In this document: piece after piece, positions 36,478 through 49,532 of the stretch | How the letters are laid out: every line of letters begins with the position of its first letter | How positions within the stretch are numbered: the stretch's first letter is position 1 | NCBI RefSeq assembly: GCF_051014685.1 | Contig: NW_027478396.1 | Location: forward strand, 2,046,001-2,110,000 | Direction of reading: 5' to 3' | DNA length: 64,000 nt | Origin: Ptiloglossa arizonensis | Lineage: Eukaryota; Arthropoda; Insecta; Hymenoptera; Colletidae | Notes under the pieces: model-generated | What the model saw: the letters and a program-made list of their open reading frames with translations, nothing else | What the model was told of the DNA's origin: nothing | Database searches by the model: none | Program-made: the position numbers and the translations under genes

Positions 36478-38247
36478 TCAACCATTTCTTAGCTTCAAAG
36501 TCCCATATCTCGCGAACGAATTTACCAAACCCAAAAATTCCTTCTGCGTCTGAAAGTAGAAACTCGCCCGATTACAACGGTATGTGTATTTTTCCCTTAG
36601 GCCATTCTGGTTAAGCGTTTGAAGCAGCAGAATTGCGATAAAATTTTTTGCCTTCACAACCATTTCTTGGCTCCAAACTCCCATATCTCGCGAAAGGATT
36701 GACCTAACCCAAAAATTCCTGTTGCGTCTGAAAGTAGAAACTCGCCCGATTACAAGGGTATGTGTATTTTCTCTCTAGGCCATTCTGGTTAAGCGTTTGG
36801 AGCAGCAGAATTGCGAAAAATTTTTTGCCTTCTCAACCATTCCTTGGTTTCAAACTCCCATATCTCGCGAACGGATTGACCTAAACCAAAAATTCCTATT
36901 GCATCTGAAAGTAGAAACTCGCCCGATTAGAGCGGCATGTGTATTTTTTCCCTAGGCCATTCTGGTTAAGCGTTTAGAGCAGCAGAATTGCGAAGATTTT
37001 TTGCCTTCTCAACCATTTCTTGGCTTCAAACTCCCATATCTCGCGAACGGATAGATCTAACCCAAAAATTTCTGTTGCGTCTGAAAGTAGAAACTCACCC
37101 GATATAAACGGTATGTGTATTTTTTCCCTAGCCCATTCTGGTTAAGCGTTTGGAGCAGCAGAATTGCGAAAAATTTTTTGCCTTCTCAACCATTTCTTGG
37201 CTCCAAACTCCCATATCTCGCGAAAGGATTGACCTAACCCAAAAATTCCTGTTGCGTCTGAAAGTAGAAACTCGCCCGATTACAACGGTATGTGTATTTT
37301 CTCCCTAGGCCATTCTTGTTAAGCGTTTGGAGCAGCAGAATTGCGAAAAATTTTTTGCCTTCTCAACCATTTCTTGGTTTCAAACTCCCATATCTCGCGA
37401 ACGGATTGACCTAACCCAAAAATTCCTATTGCATCTGAAAGCAGAAACTCGCCCGATTACAGCGGTATGTGTATTTTTTCCCTAAGCCATTCTGGTTAAG
37501 CGTTTGGAGCAGCAGAATTGCGAAAAATTTTTTGCCTTCTCAACCATTTCTTGGCTTCAAACTGCCATATCTCGCGAACGGATTGACCTACCCCAAAAAT
37601 TCCTGTTGCGTCTGAAAGTAGAAACTCACCCGATATAAACGGTATGTGTATTTTTTCCCTAGCCCATTCTGGTTAAGCGTTTGGAGCAGCAGAATTGCGA
37701 AAAATTTGTTGTCTTTTCAACCATTTCTTAGCTTCAAAGTCCCATATCTCGCGAACGAATTGACCAAACCCAAAAATTCCTTCTGCGTCTGAAAGTAGAA
37801 ACTCGCCCGATTACAACGGTATGTGTATTTTTCCCCTAGGCCATTCTCGTTAAGCGTTTGCAGCAGCAGAATTGCGAAAAATTTCTTGCCTTCTTAACCA
37901 TTTCTTGGCTTCAAACTCCCATATCTCGCGAACGGATTGATCTAACACAAAAATTCCTTCTGCGTCTGATAGTAGAAACTCGCCCGATTACAACGGTATG
38001 TGTATTTTTCCCCTAGGCCATTCTGGTTAAGCGTTTGAAGCAGCAGAATTGCGAAAAATTTTTTGCCTTCTCAACCATTTCTTGGCTTCAAACTCCCATA
38101 TCTCGCGAACAGATTGAACAAACCCAAAAATTCCTACTGCGCCTGAAGGTAGAAACTCGCCCGATTACAACGGTATGCGTGTTTTTTCCCTAGGCCATTC
38201 TGGTTAAGCGTTTGAAGCAGCAGAATTGCGAAAAATTTGTTGTCTTC
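36478..38247 (-). repeat. 10-monomer block ending the R-I amplification (1,770 bp)
   Basis: The diagnostic ctgcgcctga moves from 36,367 to 38,137, 1,770 bp. The block begins like its predecessors, then joins a segment resembling 24.2-24.9 kb. The next related start (38,248) has lost the extra base of gaattgcgat and reads gaattgcgaaaaaa. Confidence 0.8.
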
Positions 38248-39265
38248 TCAACCATTTCTTAGCTTCAAAGTCCCATATCTCGCGAACGAATTGACCAAAC
38301 CCAAAAATTCCTTCTGCGTCTGAAAGTAGAAACTCGCCCGATTACAACGGTATGTGTATTTTTCCCCTAGGCTATTCTGGTTAAGCGTTTGAAGCAGCAG
38401 AATTGCGAAAAAATTTTTGCCTTCACAACCATTTCTTGGCTCCAAACTCCCATATCTCGCGAAAGGATTGACCTAACCCAAAAATTCCTGTTGCGTCTGA
38501 AAGTAGAAACTCGCCCGATTACAACGGTATGTGTATTTTTCCCCTAGGCCATTCTGGTTAAGCGTTTGAAGCAGCAGAATTGCGAAAAAATTTTTGCCTT
38601 CACAACCATTTCTTGGCTCCAAACTCCCATATCTCGCGAACGGATTGACCAAACCCAAAAATTCCTTCTGCGTCTGAAAGTAGAAACTCGCCCGATTACA
38701 ACGGTATGTGTATTTTTTCCCTAGCCCATTCTGGTTAAGCGTTTGGAGCAGCAGAATTGCGAAAAATTTGTTGTCTTCTCAACCATTTCTTAGCTTCAAA
38801 GTCCCATATCTCGCGAAAGGATTGACTTAACCCAAAAATTCCTATTGCATCTGAAAGTAGAAACTCGCCCGATTACAGCGGTATGTGTATTTTTTCCCTG
38901 GGCCATTCTGGTTAAGCGTTTGGAGCAGCAGAATTGCGAAAAATTTTTTGCCTTCTCAACCATTTCTTGGCTTCAAACTCCCATATCTCGCGAACGGATT
39001 AACCTAACCCAAAAATTCCTAATGTAACTGAAAGTAGAAACTCGCCCGATTACAACGGTATGCGTATTTTTTCCCTAGGCCATTCTGGTTAAGCGTTTGG
39101 AGCAGCAGAATTGCGAAAAATTTTTTGCCTTCTCCACCATTTCTTGGCTTCAAACTCCCATATCTCGCGAACGGATTGATCTAACCCAAAAATTCCTGTT
39201 GCGTCTGAAAGTAGAAACTCACCCGATATAAACGGTATGTGTATTTTTTCCCTAGCCCATTCTGG
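38248..39265 (-). repeat. Transition between zones R-I and R-II
   Basis: Two near-identical adjacent monomers with the cttcacaacc variant (about 38,410 and 38,590) are the last R-I-like units. The first R-II-like features follow: attgcatctgaaagtag, then cctaatgtaactg near 39,018. A similar cttcacaacc monomer reappears at about 60,358. The change is at a monomer boundary without foreign DNA. Confidence 0.7.
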
Positions 39266-41389
39266 TTAAGCGTTTGTAGCAGCAGAATTGCGAAAAATTT
39301 GTTGTCTTGTCAACCGTTTCTTAGTTTCAAACTCCCATATCTCGCGAACGGATTGACCTAATCGAAAAATTCCTATTGCGTCTGAAAGTAGAAACTCGCC
39401 CGATATAAACGGTATGTGTATTTTTTCCCTAGGGCATTCTGGTAAAGCGTTTGGGGCAGCAGAAGTGCGAAAAATTTGTTGTCTTCTCAACCATTTCTTG
39501 GCTTCAAACTCCCATATCTCGCGAACGGATTGACCTAATCGAAAAATTCCTATTGCATCTGAAAGTAGAAACTCGCCCAATTACAACGGTATGTGTGTTT
39601 TTTCCCTAGGCCATTCTGGTTAAGCGTTTGGAGCAGCAGAATTGCGAAAAATTTTTTGCCTTCTCAACCATTTCTTGGCTCCAAACTCCCATATCTCGCG
39701 AACGGATTGTCCTAACCCAAAAATTCCTGTTGCGTCTGAAAGTAGAAACTCGACCGAATACAGCGGTATGTGTATTTTTCCCCTAGGCCATTCTGGTTAA
39801 GCGTTTGGAGCAGCAGAGTTGCGAAAAATGTGTTCTCTTCGCAACCATTTCTTAGCTTCAAACTCCCATATCTCGCGAACAGATTGACCTAACCCAAAAA
39901 TTGCTGTTGCGTCTGAAAGTAGAAACTCACCCGATATAAACGGTATGTGTATTTTTTCCCTAGCCCATTCTGGTTAAGCGTTTGGAGCAGCAGAATTGCG
40001 AAAAATTTGTTGTCTTCTCAACCATTTCTTGGCTTCAAACTCCCATATCTCGCGAACGGATTGACCAAACCCAAAAATTCCTTCTGCGTCTGAAAGTAGA
40101 AACTCGCCCGATTACAGCGGTATGTGTATTTTCTCCCTAGGGCATTCTGGTTAAGCGTTTGGAGCAGCAGAAGTGCGAAAAATTTGTTGTTTTGTCAACC
40201 ATTTCTTTGCTTCAAACTCCCATATCTCGCGAACGGACTGACCTAACTCAAAAATTCCTATTGCATCTGAAAGTAGAAACTCGCCCAATTACAACGGTAT
40301 GTGTATTTTTTCCCTAGCCCATTCTGGTTAAGCGTTTGGAGCAGCAGAATTGCGAAAAATTTGTTGTCTTCTCAACCATTTCTTGGCTTCAAACTCCCAT
40401 ATCTCGCGAACGGATTGACCAAACCCAAAAATTCCTTCTGCGTCTGAAAGTAGAAACTCGCCCGATTACAACGGTATGTGTATTTTCTCCCTAGGGCATT
40501 CTGGTTAAGCGTTTGGAGCAGCAGAAGTGCGAAAAATTTGTTGTTTTGTCAACCATTTCTTTGCTTCAAACTCCCATATCTCGCGAACGGACTGACCTAA
40601 CTCAAAAATTCCTATTGCATCTGAAAGTAGAAACTCGCCCAATTACAACGGTATGTGTATTTTTTCCCTAGCCCATTCTGGTTAAGCGTTTGGAGCAGCA
40701 GAATTGCGAAAAATTTGTTGTCTTCTCAACCATTTCTTGGCTTCAAACTCCCATATCTCGCGAACGGATTGACCAAACCCAAAAATTCCTTCTGCGTCTG
40801 AAAGTAGAAACTCGCCCGATTACAACGGTATGTGTATTTTCTCCCTAGGGCATTCTGGTTAAGCGTTTGGAGCAGCAGAATTGCGAAAAATTTTTTGCCT
40901 TCTCAACCATTTCTTGGTTTCAAACTCCCATATCTCGCGAACGGATTGACCTAACCCAAAAATTCCTATTGCATCTGAAAGTAGAAACTCGCCCGATTAC
41001 AGCGGTATGTGTATTTTTTCCCTAGGCCATTCTGGTGAAGCGTTTGGAGCAGCAGAATTGCGAAAAATTTTTTGCCTTCTCAACCATTTCTTGGCTTCAA
41101 ACTCCCATATCTCGCGAACGGATTAACCTAACCCAAAAATTCCTAATGTAACTGAAAGTAGAAACTCGCCCGATTACAACGGTATGCGTATTTTTTCCCT
41201 AGGCCATTCTGGTTAAGCGTTTGGAGCAGCAGAATAGCGAAAAATTTTTTGCCTTCTCCACCATTTCTTGGCTTCAAACTCCCATATCTCGCGAACGGAT
41301 TGATCTAACCCAAAAATTCCTGTTGCGTCTGAAAGTAGAAACTCACCCGATATAAACGGTATGTGTATTTTTTCCCTAGCCCATTCTGG
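39266..41389 (-). repeat. 12-monomer block (2,124 bp) in R-II
   Basis: A pair of monomers with gtcaaccgtttc, cctaatcgaaaaattcc, ctcgcccgatataaac and ggtaaagcgtttgggg starts at 39,266, 41,390, 44,929, 45,814 and 49,882. The first step is 2,124 bp, exactly 12 monomers. Inside, a dimer with ttgttttgtc is tandemly doubled (40,187 and 40,541, 354 bp apart), both with the rare cggactgacc. Confidence 0.85.
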
Positions 41390-42265
41390 TTAAGCGTTTG
41401 TAGCAGCAGAATTGCGAAAAATTTGTTGTCTTGTCAACCGTTTCTTAGCTTCAAACTCCCATATCTCGCGAACGGATTGACCTAATCGAAAAATTCCTAT
41501 TGCGTCTGAAAGTAGAAACTCGCCCGATATAAACGGTATGTGTATTTTTTCCCTAGGGCATTCTGGTAAAGCGTTTGGGGCAGCAGAAGTGCGAAAAATT
41601 TGTTGTCTTCTCAACCATTTCTTGGCTTCAAACTCCCATATCTCGCGAACGGATTGACCTAATCGAAAAATTCCTATTGCATCTGAAAGTAGAAACTCGC
41701 CCAATTACAACGGTATGTGTATTTTTTCCCTAGGCCATTCTGGTTAAGCGTTTGGAGCAGCAGAATTGCGAAAAATTTTTTGCCTTCTCAACCATTTCTT
41801 GGCTCCAAACTCCCATATCTCGCGAACGGATTGTCCTAACCCAAAAATTCCTGTTGCTCTGAAAGTAGAAACTCGCCCGATTACAGCAGTATGTGTATTT
41901 TTCCCCTAGGCCATTCTGGTTAAGCGTTTGGAGCAGCAGAATTGCGAAAAATTTGTTCTCTTCTCATCCATTTCTTAGCTTCAAACTCCCATATCTCGCG
42001 AACAGATTGACCTAACCTAAAAATTCCAATTGAATTTGAAAGTAGAAACTCGCCCGATTACAACAGTACGTGTATTTTTCCCCTAGGCCATTCTGGTTAA
42101 GCGATGGGAGCAGCAGAAGTGCGAAAAATTTGTTGTCATGTCAACCATTTCTTTTGCTTCAAACTCCCATATCTCGCGAACGGATTGACCTAACTCAAAA
42201 ATTCCTATTGCATCTGAAAGTAGAAACTCGCCCAATTACAACGGTATGTGTATTTTTTCCCTAGG
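41041..42265 (-). repeat. Seven-monomer block, copy 1 of 3
   Basis: Contains the rare one-base-deleted ctgttgctct at 41,851 and the aagcgatggg variant at about 42,100. Both recur together at offset 4,424 (46,275; about 46,525) and again 4,068 bp later (50,343; about 50,594). The three copies share monomer order from the aatgtaactg monomer through the aagcgatggg monomer. Confidence 0.83.
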
Positions 42266-44928
42266 CCATTCTGGTTAAGCGTTTGGAGCAGCAGAATTGC
42301 GAAAAATTTTTTGCCTTCTCAACCATTTCTTGGCTCCAAACTCCCATATCTCGCGAACGGATTGTCCTAACCCAAAAATTCCTGTTGCGTCTGAAAGTAG
42401 AAACTCGACCGAATACAGCGGTATGTGTATTTTTCCCCTAGGCCATTCTGGTTAAGCGTTTGGAGCAGCAGAGTTGCGAAAAATTTGTTCTCTTCGCAAC
42501 CATTTCTTAGCTTCAAACTCCCATATCTCGCGAACAGATTGACCTAACCCAAAAATTCCTGTTGCGTCTGAAAGTAGAAACTCACCCGATATAAACGGTA
42601 TGTGTATTTTTTCCCTAGCCCATTCTGGTTAAGCGTTTGGAGCAGCACAATTGCGAAAAATTTGTTGTCTTCTCAACCATTACTTGGCTTCAAACTCCCA
42701 TATCCCGCGAACGGATTGACCAAACCCAAAAATTCCTTCTGCGTCTGAAAGTAGAAACTCGCCCGATTACAACGGTATGTGTATTTTCTCCCTAGGGCAT
42801 TCTGGTTAAGCGTTTGGAGCAGCAGAAGTGCGAAAAATTTGTTGTTTTGTCAACCATTTCTTTGCTTCAAACCCCCATATCTCGCGAACGGATTGACCTA
42901 ACTCAAAAATTCCTATTGCATCTGAAAGTAGAAACTCGCCCAATTACAACGGTATGTGTATTTTTTCCCTAGGGCATTCTGGTTAAGCGTTTGGAGCAGC
43001 AGAATTGCGAAAAATTTTTTGCCTTCTCAACCATTTCTTGGCTCCAAACTCCCATATCTCGCGAACAGATTGACCTAACCCAAAAATTCCTGTTGCGTCT
43101 GAAAGTAGAAACTCCCCCGATATAAACGGTATGTGTATTTTTTCCCTAGCCCATTCTGGTTAAGCGTTTGGAGCAGCAGAATTGCGAAAAATTTGTTGTC
43201 TTCTCAACCATTTCTTGGCTTCACACTCCCATATCTCGCGAACGGATTGACCAAACCCAAAAATTCCTTCTGCGTCTGAAAGTAGAAACTCGCCCGATTA
43301 CAACGGTATGTGTATTTTCTCCCTAGGGCATTCTGGTTAAGCGTTTGGAGCAGCAGAAGTGCGAAAAATTTGTTGTTTTGTCAACCATTTCTTTGCTTCA
43401 AACTCCCATATCTCGCGAACGGATTGACCTAACTCAAAAATTCCTATTGCATCTGAAAGTAGAAACTCGCCCAATTACAACGGTATGTGTATTTTTTCCC
43501 TAGGCCATTCTGGTTAAGCGTTTGGAGCAGCAGAATTGCGAAAAATTTTTTGCCTTCTCAACCATTTCTTGGCTCCAAACTCCCATATCTCGCGAACGGA
43601 TTGACCTAACCCAAAAATTCCTGTTGCGACTGAAAGTAGAAACTCGCCCGATTACAACGGCATGTGTATTTTTTCCCTAGGCCATTCTAGTTAAGCGTTT
43701 AGAGCAGCAGAATTGCGAAAAATTTGTTGTCTTCTCAACCATTTCTTGGCTTCACACTCCCATATCTCGCGAACGGATTGACCTAACCCAAAAATTCCTG
43801 TTGCGACTGAAAGTAGAAACTCGCCCGATTACAACGGCATGTGTATTTTTTCCCTAGGCCACTCTGGTTAAGCGTTTGGAGCACCAGAAGTGCGAAAAAT
43901 TTGTTGCCTTCTCAACCATTTCTTAGCTTCAAACTCCCATATCTCGCGAACGGATAGACCTAACCGAAAAATTCCTATTGCATCTGAAAGTAGAAACTCG
44001 CCCGATTTCAGCGGCATGTGTATTTTTTCCCTAGGCCATTCTGGTTAAGCGTTTGGAGCACCAGAAGTGCGAAAAATTTGTTGTCTTCTCAACCATTTCT
44101 TAGCTTCAAACTCCCATATCTCGCGAACGGATTGACCTAAACGAAAAATTCCTATTGTATCTGAAAGTAGAAACTCGCCCGATTACAACGGCATGTGTAT
44201 TTTTTCCCTAGGCCATTCTGGTTAAGCGTTTGGAGCAGCAGAATTGCGAAAAACTTTTGCCTTCTCAACCATTTCTTGGCTCCAAACTCCCATATCTCGC
44301 GAACGGATTGTCCTAACCCAAAAATTCCTGTTGCGTCTGAAAGTAGAAACTCGACCGAATACAGCGGTATGTGTATTTTTCCCCTAGGCCATTCTGGTTA
44401 AGCGTTTGGAGCAGCAGAGTTGCGAAAAATTTGTTCTCTTCGCAACCATTTCTTAGCTTCAAACTCCCATATCTCGCGAACGGATTGACCTAACCGAAAA
44501 ATTCCTATTGCATCTGAAAGTAGAAACTCGCCCGATTTCAGCGGCATGTGTATTTTTTCCCTAGGCCATTCTGGTTAAGCGTTTGGAGCACCAGAAGTGC
44601 GAAAAATTTGTTGCCTTCTCAACCATTTCTTAGCTTCAAACTCCCATATCTCGCGAACGGATTGACCTAACCGAAAAATTCCTATTGCATCTGAAAGTAG
44701 AAACTCGCCCGATTTCAGCGGCATGTGTATTTTTTCCCTAGGCCATTCTGGTTAAGCGTTTGGAGCACCAGAAGTGCGAAAAATTTGTTGTCTTCTCAAC
44801 CATTTCTTAGCTTCAAACTCCCATATCTCGCGAACGGATTGACCTAAACGAAAAATTCCTATTGCATCTGAAAGTAGAAACTCGCCCGATTACAGCGGCA
44901 TGTGTATTTTTTCCCTAGCCCATTCTGG
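42266..44928 (-). repeat. R-II mosaic with caccagaag monomers
   Basis: Satellite only. It includes two further copies of the ttgttttgtc monomer (about 42,841 and 43,375) and four ggagcaccagaag monomers (about 43.88, 44.05, 44.58 and 44.76 kb), arranged as two pairs about 709 bp apart, consistent with a tetramer duplication. Confidence 0.72.
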
Positions 44929-45813
44929 TTAAGCGTTTGTAGCAGCAGAATTGCGAAAAATTTGTTGTCTTGTCAACCGTTTCTTAGCTTCAAACTCCCA
45001 TATCTCGCGAACGGATTGACCTAATCGAAAAATTCCTATTGCGTCTGAAAGTAGAAACTCGCCCGATATAAACGGTATGTGTATTTTTTCCCTAGGGCAT
45101 TCTGGTAAAGCGTTTGGGGCAGCAGAAGTGCGAAAAATTTGTTGTCTTCTCAACCATTTCTTGGCTTCAAACTCCCATATCTCGCGAACGGATTGACCTA
45201 ATCGAAAAATTCCTATTGCATCTGAAAGTAGAAACTCGCCCAATTACAACGGTATGTGTGTTTTTTCCCTAGGCCATTCTGGTTAAGCGTTTGGAGCAGC
45301 AGAATTGCGAAAAATTTGTTGTCTTCTCAACCATTTCTTGGTTTCAAACTCCCATATCTCGCGAACGGATTGACCTAACCCAAAAATTCCTATTGCATCT
45401 GAAAGTAGAAACTCGCCCGATTACAGCGGTATGTGTATTTTTTCCCTAGGCCATTCTGGTTAAGCGTTTGGAGCAGCAGAATTGCGAAAAATTTTTTGCC
45501 TTCTCAACCATTTCTTGGCTTCAAACTCCCATATCTCGCGAACGGATTAACCTAACCCAAAAATTCCTAATGTAACTGAAAGTAGAAACTCGCCCGATTA
45601 CAACGGTATGCGTATTTTTTCCCTAGGCCATTCTGGTTAAGCGTTTGGAGCAGCAGAATTGCGAAAAATTTTTTGCCTTCTCCACCATTTCTTGGCTTCA
45701 AACTCCCATATCTCGCGAACGGATTGAGCTAACCCAAAAATTCCTGTTGCGTCTGAAAGTAGAAACTCACCCGATATAAACGGTATGTGTATTTTTTCCC
45801 TAGCCCATTCTGG
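44929..45813 (-). repeat. Five-monomer block (885 bp)
   Basis: The gtcaaccgtttc pair at 44,929 recurs at 45,814, 885 bp (5 x 177) later, with the aatgtaactg monomer between. This is the shortest spacing of this marker pair. Confidence 0.83.
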
Positions 45814-46690
45814 TTAAGCGTTTGTAGCAGCAGAATTGCGAAAAATTTGTTGTCTTGTCAACCGTTTCTTAGCTTCAAACTCCCATATCTCGCGAACGGA
45901 TTGACCTAATCGAAAAATTCCTATTGCGTCTGAAAGTAGAAACTCGCCCGATATAAACGGTATGTGTATTTTTTCCCTAGGGCATTCTGGTAAAGCGTTT
46001 GGGGCAGCAGAAGTGCGAAAAATTTGTTGTCTTCTCAACCATTTCTTGGGTTCAAACTCCCATATCTCGCGAACGGATTGACCTAATCGAAAAATTCCTA
46101 TTGCATCTGAAAGTAGAAACTCGCCCAATTACAACGGTATGTGTATTTTTTCCCTAGGCCATTCTGGTTAAGCGTTTGGAGCAGCAGAATTGCGAAAAAT
46201 TTTTTGATTTCTCAACCATTTCTTGGCTCCAAACTCCCATATCTCGCGAACGGATTGTCCTAACCCAAAAATTCCTGTTGCTCTGAAAGTAGAAACTCGC
46301 CCGATTACAGCAGTATGTGTATTTTTCCCCTAGGCCATTCTGGTTAAGCGTTTGGAGCAGCAGAATTGCGAAAAATTTGTTCTCTTCTCATCCATTTCTT
46401 AGCTTCAAACTCCCATATCTCGCGAACAGATTGACCTAACCTAAAAATTCCAATTGAATTTGAAAGTAGAAACTCGCCCGATTACAACAGTACGTGTATT
46501 TTTCCCCTAGGCCATTCTGGTTAAGCGATGGGAGCAGCAGAAGTGCGAAAAATTTGTTGTCATGTCAACCATTTCTTAGCTACAAACTCCCATATCTCGC
46601 GAACGGATTGACCTAACTCAAAAATTCCTATTGCATATGAAAGTAGAAACTCGCCCAATTACAACGGTATGTGTATTTTTTCCCTAGGCC
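45465..46690 (-). repeat. Seven-monomer block, copy 2 of 3
   Basis: Copy of 41,041-42,265 (offset 4,424) and of 49,533-50,758 (offset 4,068). It shares tttttgatttc (about 46,200) and gcatatgaaag (about 46,633) with copy 3 but not copy 1, so copies 2 and 3 are the closer pair. Confidence 0.83.
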
Positions 46691-48935
46691 ATTCTGGTTA
46701 AGCGTTTGGAGCAGCAGAATTGCGAAAAATTTGTTGTCTTCTCAACCATTTCTTAGCTTCAAACTCCCATATCTCGCGAACGGATTGACCTAACCGAAAA
46801 ATTCCTATTGCATCTGAAAGTAGAAACTCGCCCGATTGCAACGGCATGTGTATTTTTTCCCAAGGCCATTCTGGTTAAGCGTTTGGAGCAGCAGAATTGC
46901 GAAAAATTTTTTGCCTTCTCAACCATTTCTTGGCTCCAAACTCCCATATCTCGCGAACGGATTGTCCTAACCCAAAAATTCCTGTTGCGTCTGAAAGTAG
47001 AAACTCGACCGAATACAGCGGTATGTGTATTTTTCCCCTAGGCCATTCTGGTTAAGCGTTTGGAGCAGCAGAGTTGCGAAAAATTTGTTCTCTTCGCAAC
47101 CATTTCTTAGCTTCAAACTCCCATATCTCGCGAACAGATTGATCTAACCCAAAAATTCCTGTTGCGTCTGAAAGTAGAAACTCACCCGATATAAACGGTA
47201 TGTGTATTTTTTCCCTAGGCCATTCTGGTTAAGCGTTTGGAGCAGCAGAATTGCGAAAAATTTTTTGCCTTCTTAACCATTTCTTGGCTTCAAACTCCCA
47301 TATCTCGCGAACGGATTGACCTAACCGAAAAATTCCTATTGCATCTGAAAGTAGAAACTCGCCCGATTGCAACGGCATGTGTATTTTTTCCCTAGGCCAC
47401 TCTGGTTAAGCGTTTGGAGCACCAGAAGTGCGAAAAATTTGTTGTCTTCTCAACCATTTCTTAGCTTCAAACTCCCATATCTCGCGAACGGATTGACCTA
47501 ACCGAAAAATTCCTATTGCATCTGAAAGTAGAAACTCGCCCGATTGCAACGGCATGTGTATTTTTTCCCAAGGCCATTCTGGTTAAGCGTTTGGAGCAGC
47601 AGAATTGCGAAAAATTTTTTGCCTTCTCAACCATTTCTTGGTTTCAAACTCCCATATCTCGCGAACGGATTGACCTAACCCAAAAATTCCTATTGCATCT
47701 GAAAGTTGAAACTCGCCCGATTACAGCGGTATGTGTATTTTTTCCCTAGGCCATTCTGGTTAAGCGTTTGGAGCAGCAGAAGTGCGAAAAATTTGTTGTC
47801 TTCTCAACCATTTCTTAGCTTCAAAGTCTCATATCTCGCGAACGGATTGACCTAACCCAAAAATTCCTATTGCATCTGAAAGTAGAAACTCGCTCGATTA
47901 CAACGGTCTGTGTATTTTTCCCCTAGGCCATTCTGGTTAAGCGTTTGGAGCAGCAGAATTGCGAAAAATTTGTTGTCTTCTCAACAATTTCTTAGCTTCA
48001 AAGTCCCATATCTAGCGAACGGATTGACCGAACCCAAAAATTCCTAATGTAACTGAAAGTAGAAACTCGCCCGATTACAAAGGTATGGGTATTTTTTCCC
48101 TAGGCCATTCTGGTTAAACGTTTGGAGCAGCAGAAGTGCGAAAAACTTGTTGTCTTCTCAACCATTTCTTAACTTCAAAGCCCCATATCTCGCGAACGGA
48201 TTGACCAAACCCAAAAATTCCTTCTGCGTCTGAAAGTAGAAACTCCCCCGATTACAACGGTATGTGTATTTTTTCCCTAGGCCATTCTGGTTAAGCGTTT
48301 GGAGCAGCAGAAGTGCGAAAAATTTGTTGTCTTCTCAACCATTTCTTAGCTTCAAAGTCTCATATCTCGCGAACGGATTGACCTAACCCAAAAATTCCTA
48401 TTGCATCTGAAAGTAGAAACTCGCTCGATTACAACGGTCTGTGTATTTTTCCCCTAGGCCATTCTGGTTAAGCGTTTGGAGCAGCAGAATTGCGAAAAAT
48501 TTGTTGTCTTCTCAACCATTTCTTAGCTTCAAACTCCCATATCTCGCGAACAGATTGACCTAACCTAAAAATTCCAATTGCATTTGAAAGTAGAAACTCG
48601 CCCGATTACAACAGTACGTGTATTTTTCCCCTAGGCCATTCTGGTTAAGCGATTGGAGCAGCAGAAGTGCGAAAAATTTGTTGTCATGTCAACCATTTCT
48701 TAGCTTCAAACTCCCATATCTCGCGAACGGATTGACCTAACACAAAAACTCCTATTGCATCTGAAAGTAGAAACTCGCCCAATTACAACGGTATGTGTAT
48801 TTTTTCCCTAGGCCATTCTGGTTAAGCGTTTGGAGCAGCAGAATTGCGAAAAATTTTTTGCCTTCTCAACCATTTCTTGGCTCCAAACTCCCATATCTCG
48901 CGAACGGATTGTCCTAACCCAAAAATTCCTGTTGC
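46691..48935 (-). repeat. 25-monomer-offset block, copy 1 (offset 4,422 bp)
   Basis: Monomer order from about 46.7 to 48.93 kb recurs at +4,422 bp, for example cacaaaaact at 48,741 and 53,163. 25 x 177 is 4,425, so three single-base losses lie in between. Variants shared by both copies include ttcccaaggcc, tatctagcgaac and ggtctgtg. Confidence 0.83.
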
Positions 48936-49532
48936 GTCTGAAAGTAGAAACTCGACCGAATACAGCGGTATGTGTATTTTTCCCCTAGGCCATTCTGGTT
49001 AAGCGTTTGGAGCAGCAGAGTTGCGAAAAATTTGTTCTCTTCTCAACCATTTCTTAGCTTCAAACTCCCATATCTCGCGAACAGATTGACCTAACCTAAA
49101 AATTCCAATTGCATTTGAAAGTAGAAACTCGCCCGATTACAACAGTACGTGTATTTTTCCCTAGGCCATTCTGGTTAAGCGATTGGAGCAGCAGAAGTGC
49201 GAAAAATTTGTTGTCATGTCAACCATTTCTTAGATTCAAAGTCCCATATTTCGCGAACGGATTGACCTAACCCAAAAATTCCTATTGTAACTGAAAGTAG
49301 AAACTCGCCCGATTACAACGGTATGTGTGTTTTCTCCCTAGGCCATTCTGGTTAAGCGTTTGGAGCAGCAGAATTGCGAAAAATTTTTTCCTCCTCAACC
49401 ATTTCTTGGTTTCAAACTCCCATATCTCGCGAACGGATTGACCTAACCCAAAAATTCCTATTGCATCTGAAAGTAGAAACTCGCTCGATTACAACGGTCT
49501 GTGTATTTTTCCCCTAGGCCATTCTGGTTAAG

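Larger units (their letters stand above)
16445..38600 (-). repeat. Zone R-I: monomers with the gcgcctgaagg diagnostic type
   Basis: A monomer with gaacagattgaacaaaccc and ctgcgcctgaaggtag occurs at 17,251, 18,667, 19,198, 21,499, 22,915, 24,684, 25,392, 27,339, 30,172, 32,119, 34,951, 36,367 and 38,137. Spacings are 8, 3, 13, 8, 10, 4, 11, 16, 11, 16, 8 and 10 monomers. I saw none right of 38.2 kb or in array L. Other R-I markers are gtttgcagcagcag, gaattgaccaaaccc and ctgaaagcagaaac. The right edge is set where these fade (about 38.6-39.2 kb). Confidence 0.85.

Noticed and set aside
19309..36684. Recurring 68-residue minus-strand open frames (19,309; 27,450; 30,283; 32,230; 35,062; 36,478)
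   Set aside because: Created by the one-base insertion in the gaattgcgat monomer, which shifts past the usual stops. They copy the HOR spacing and have no features of a gene.
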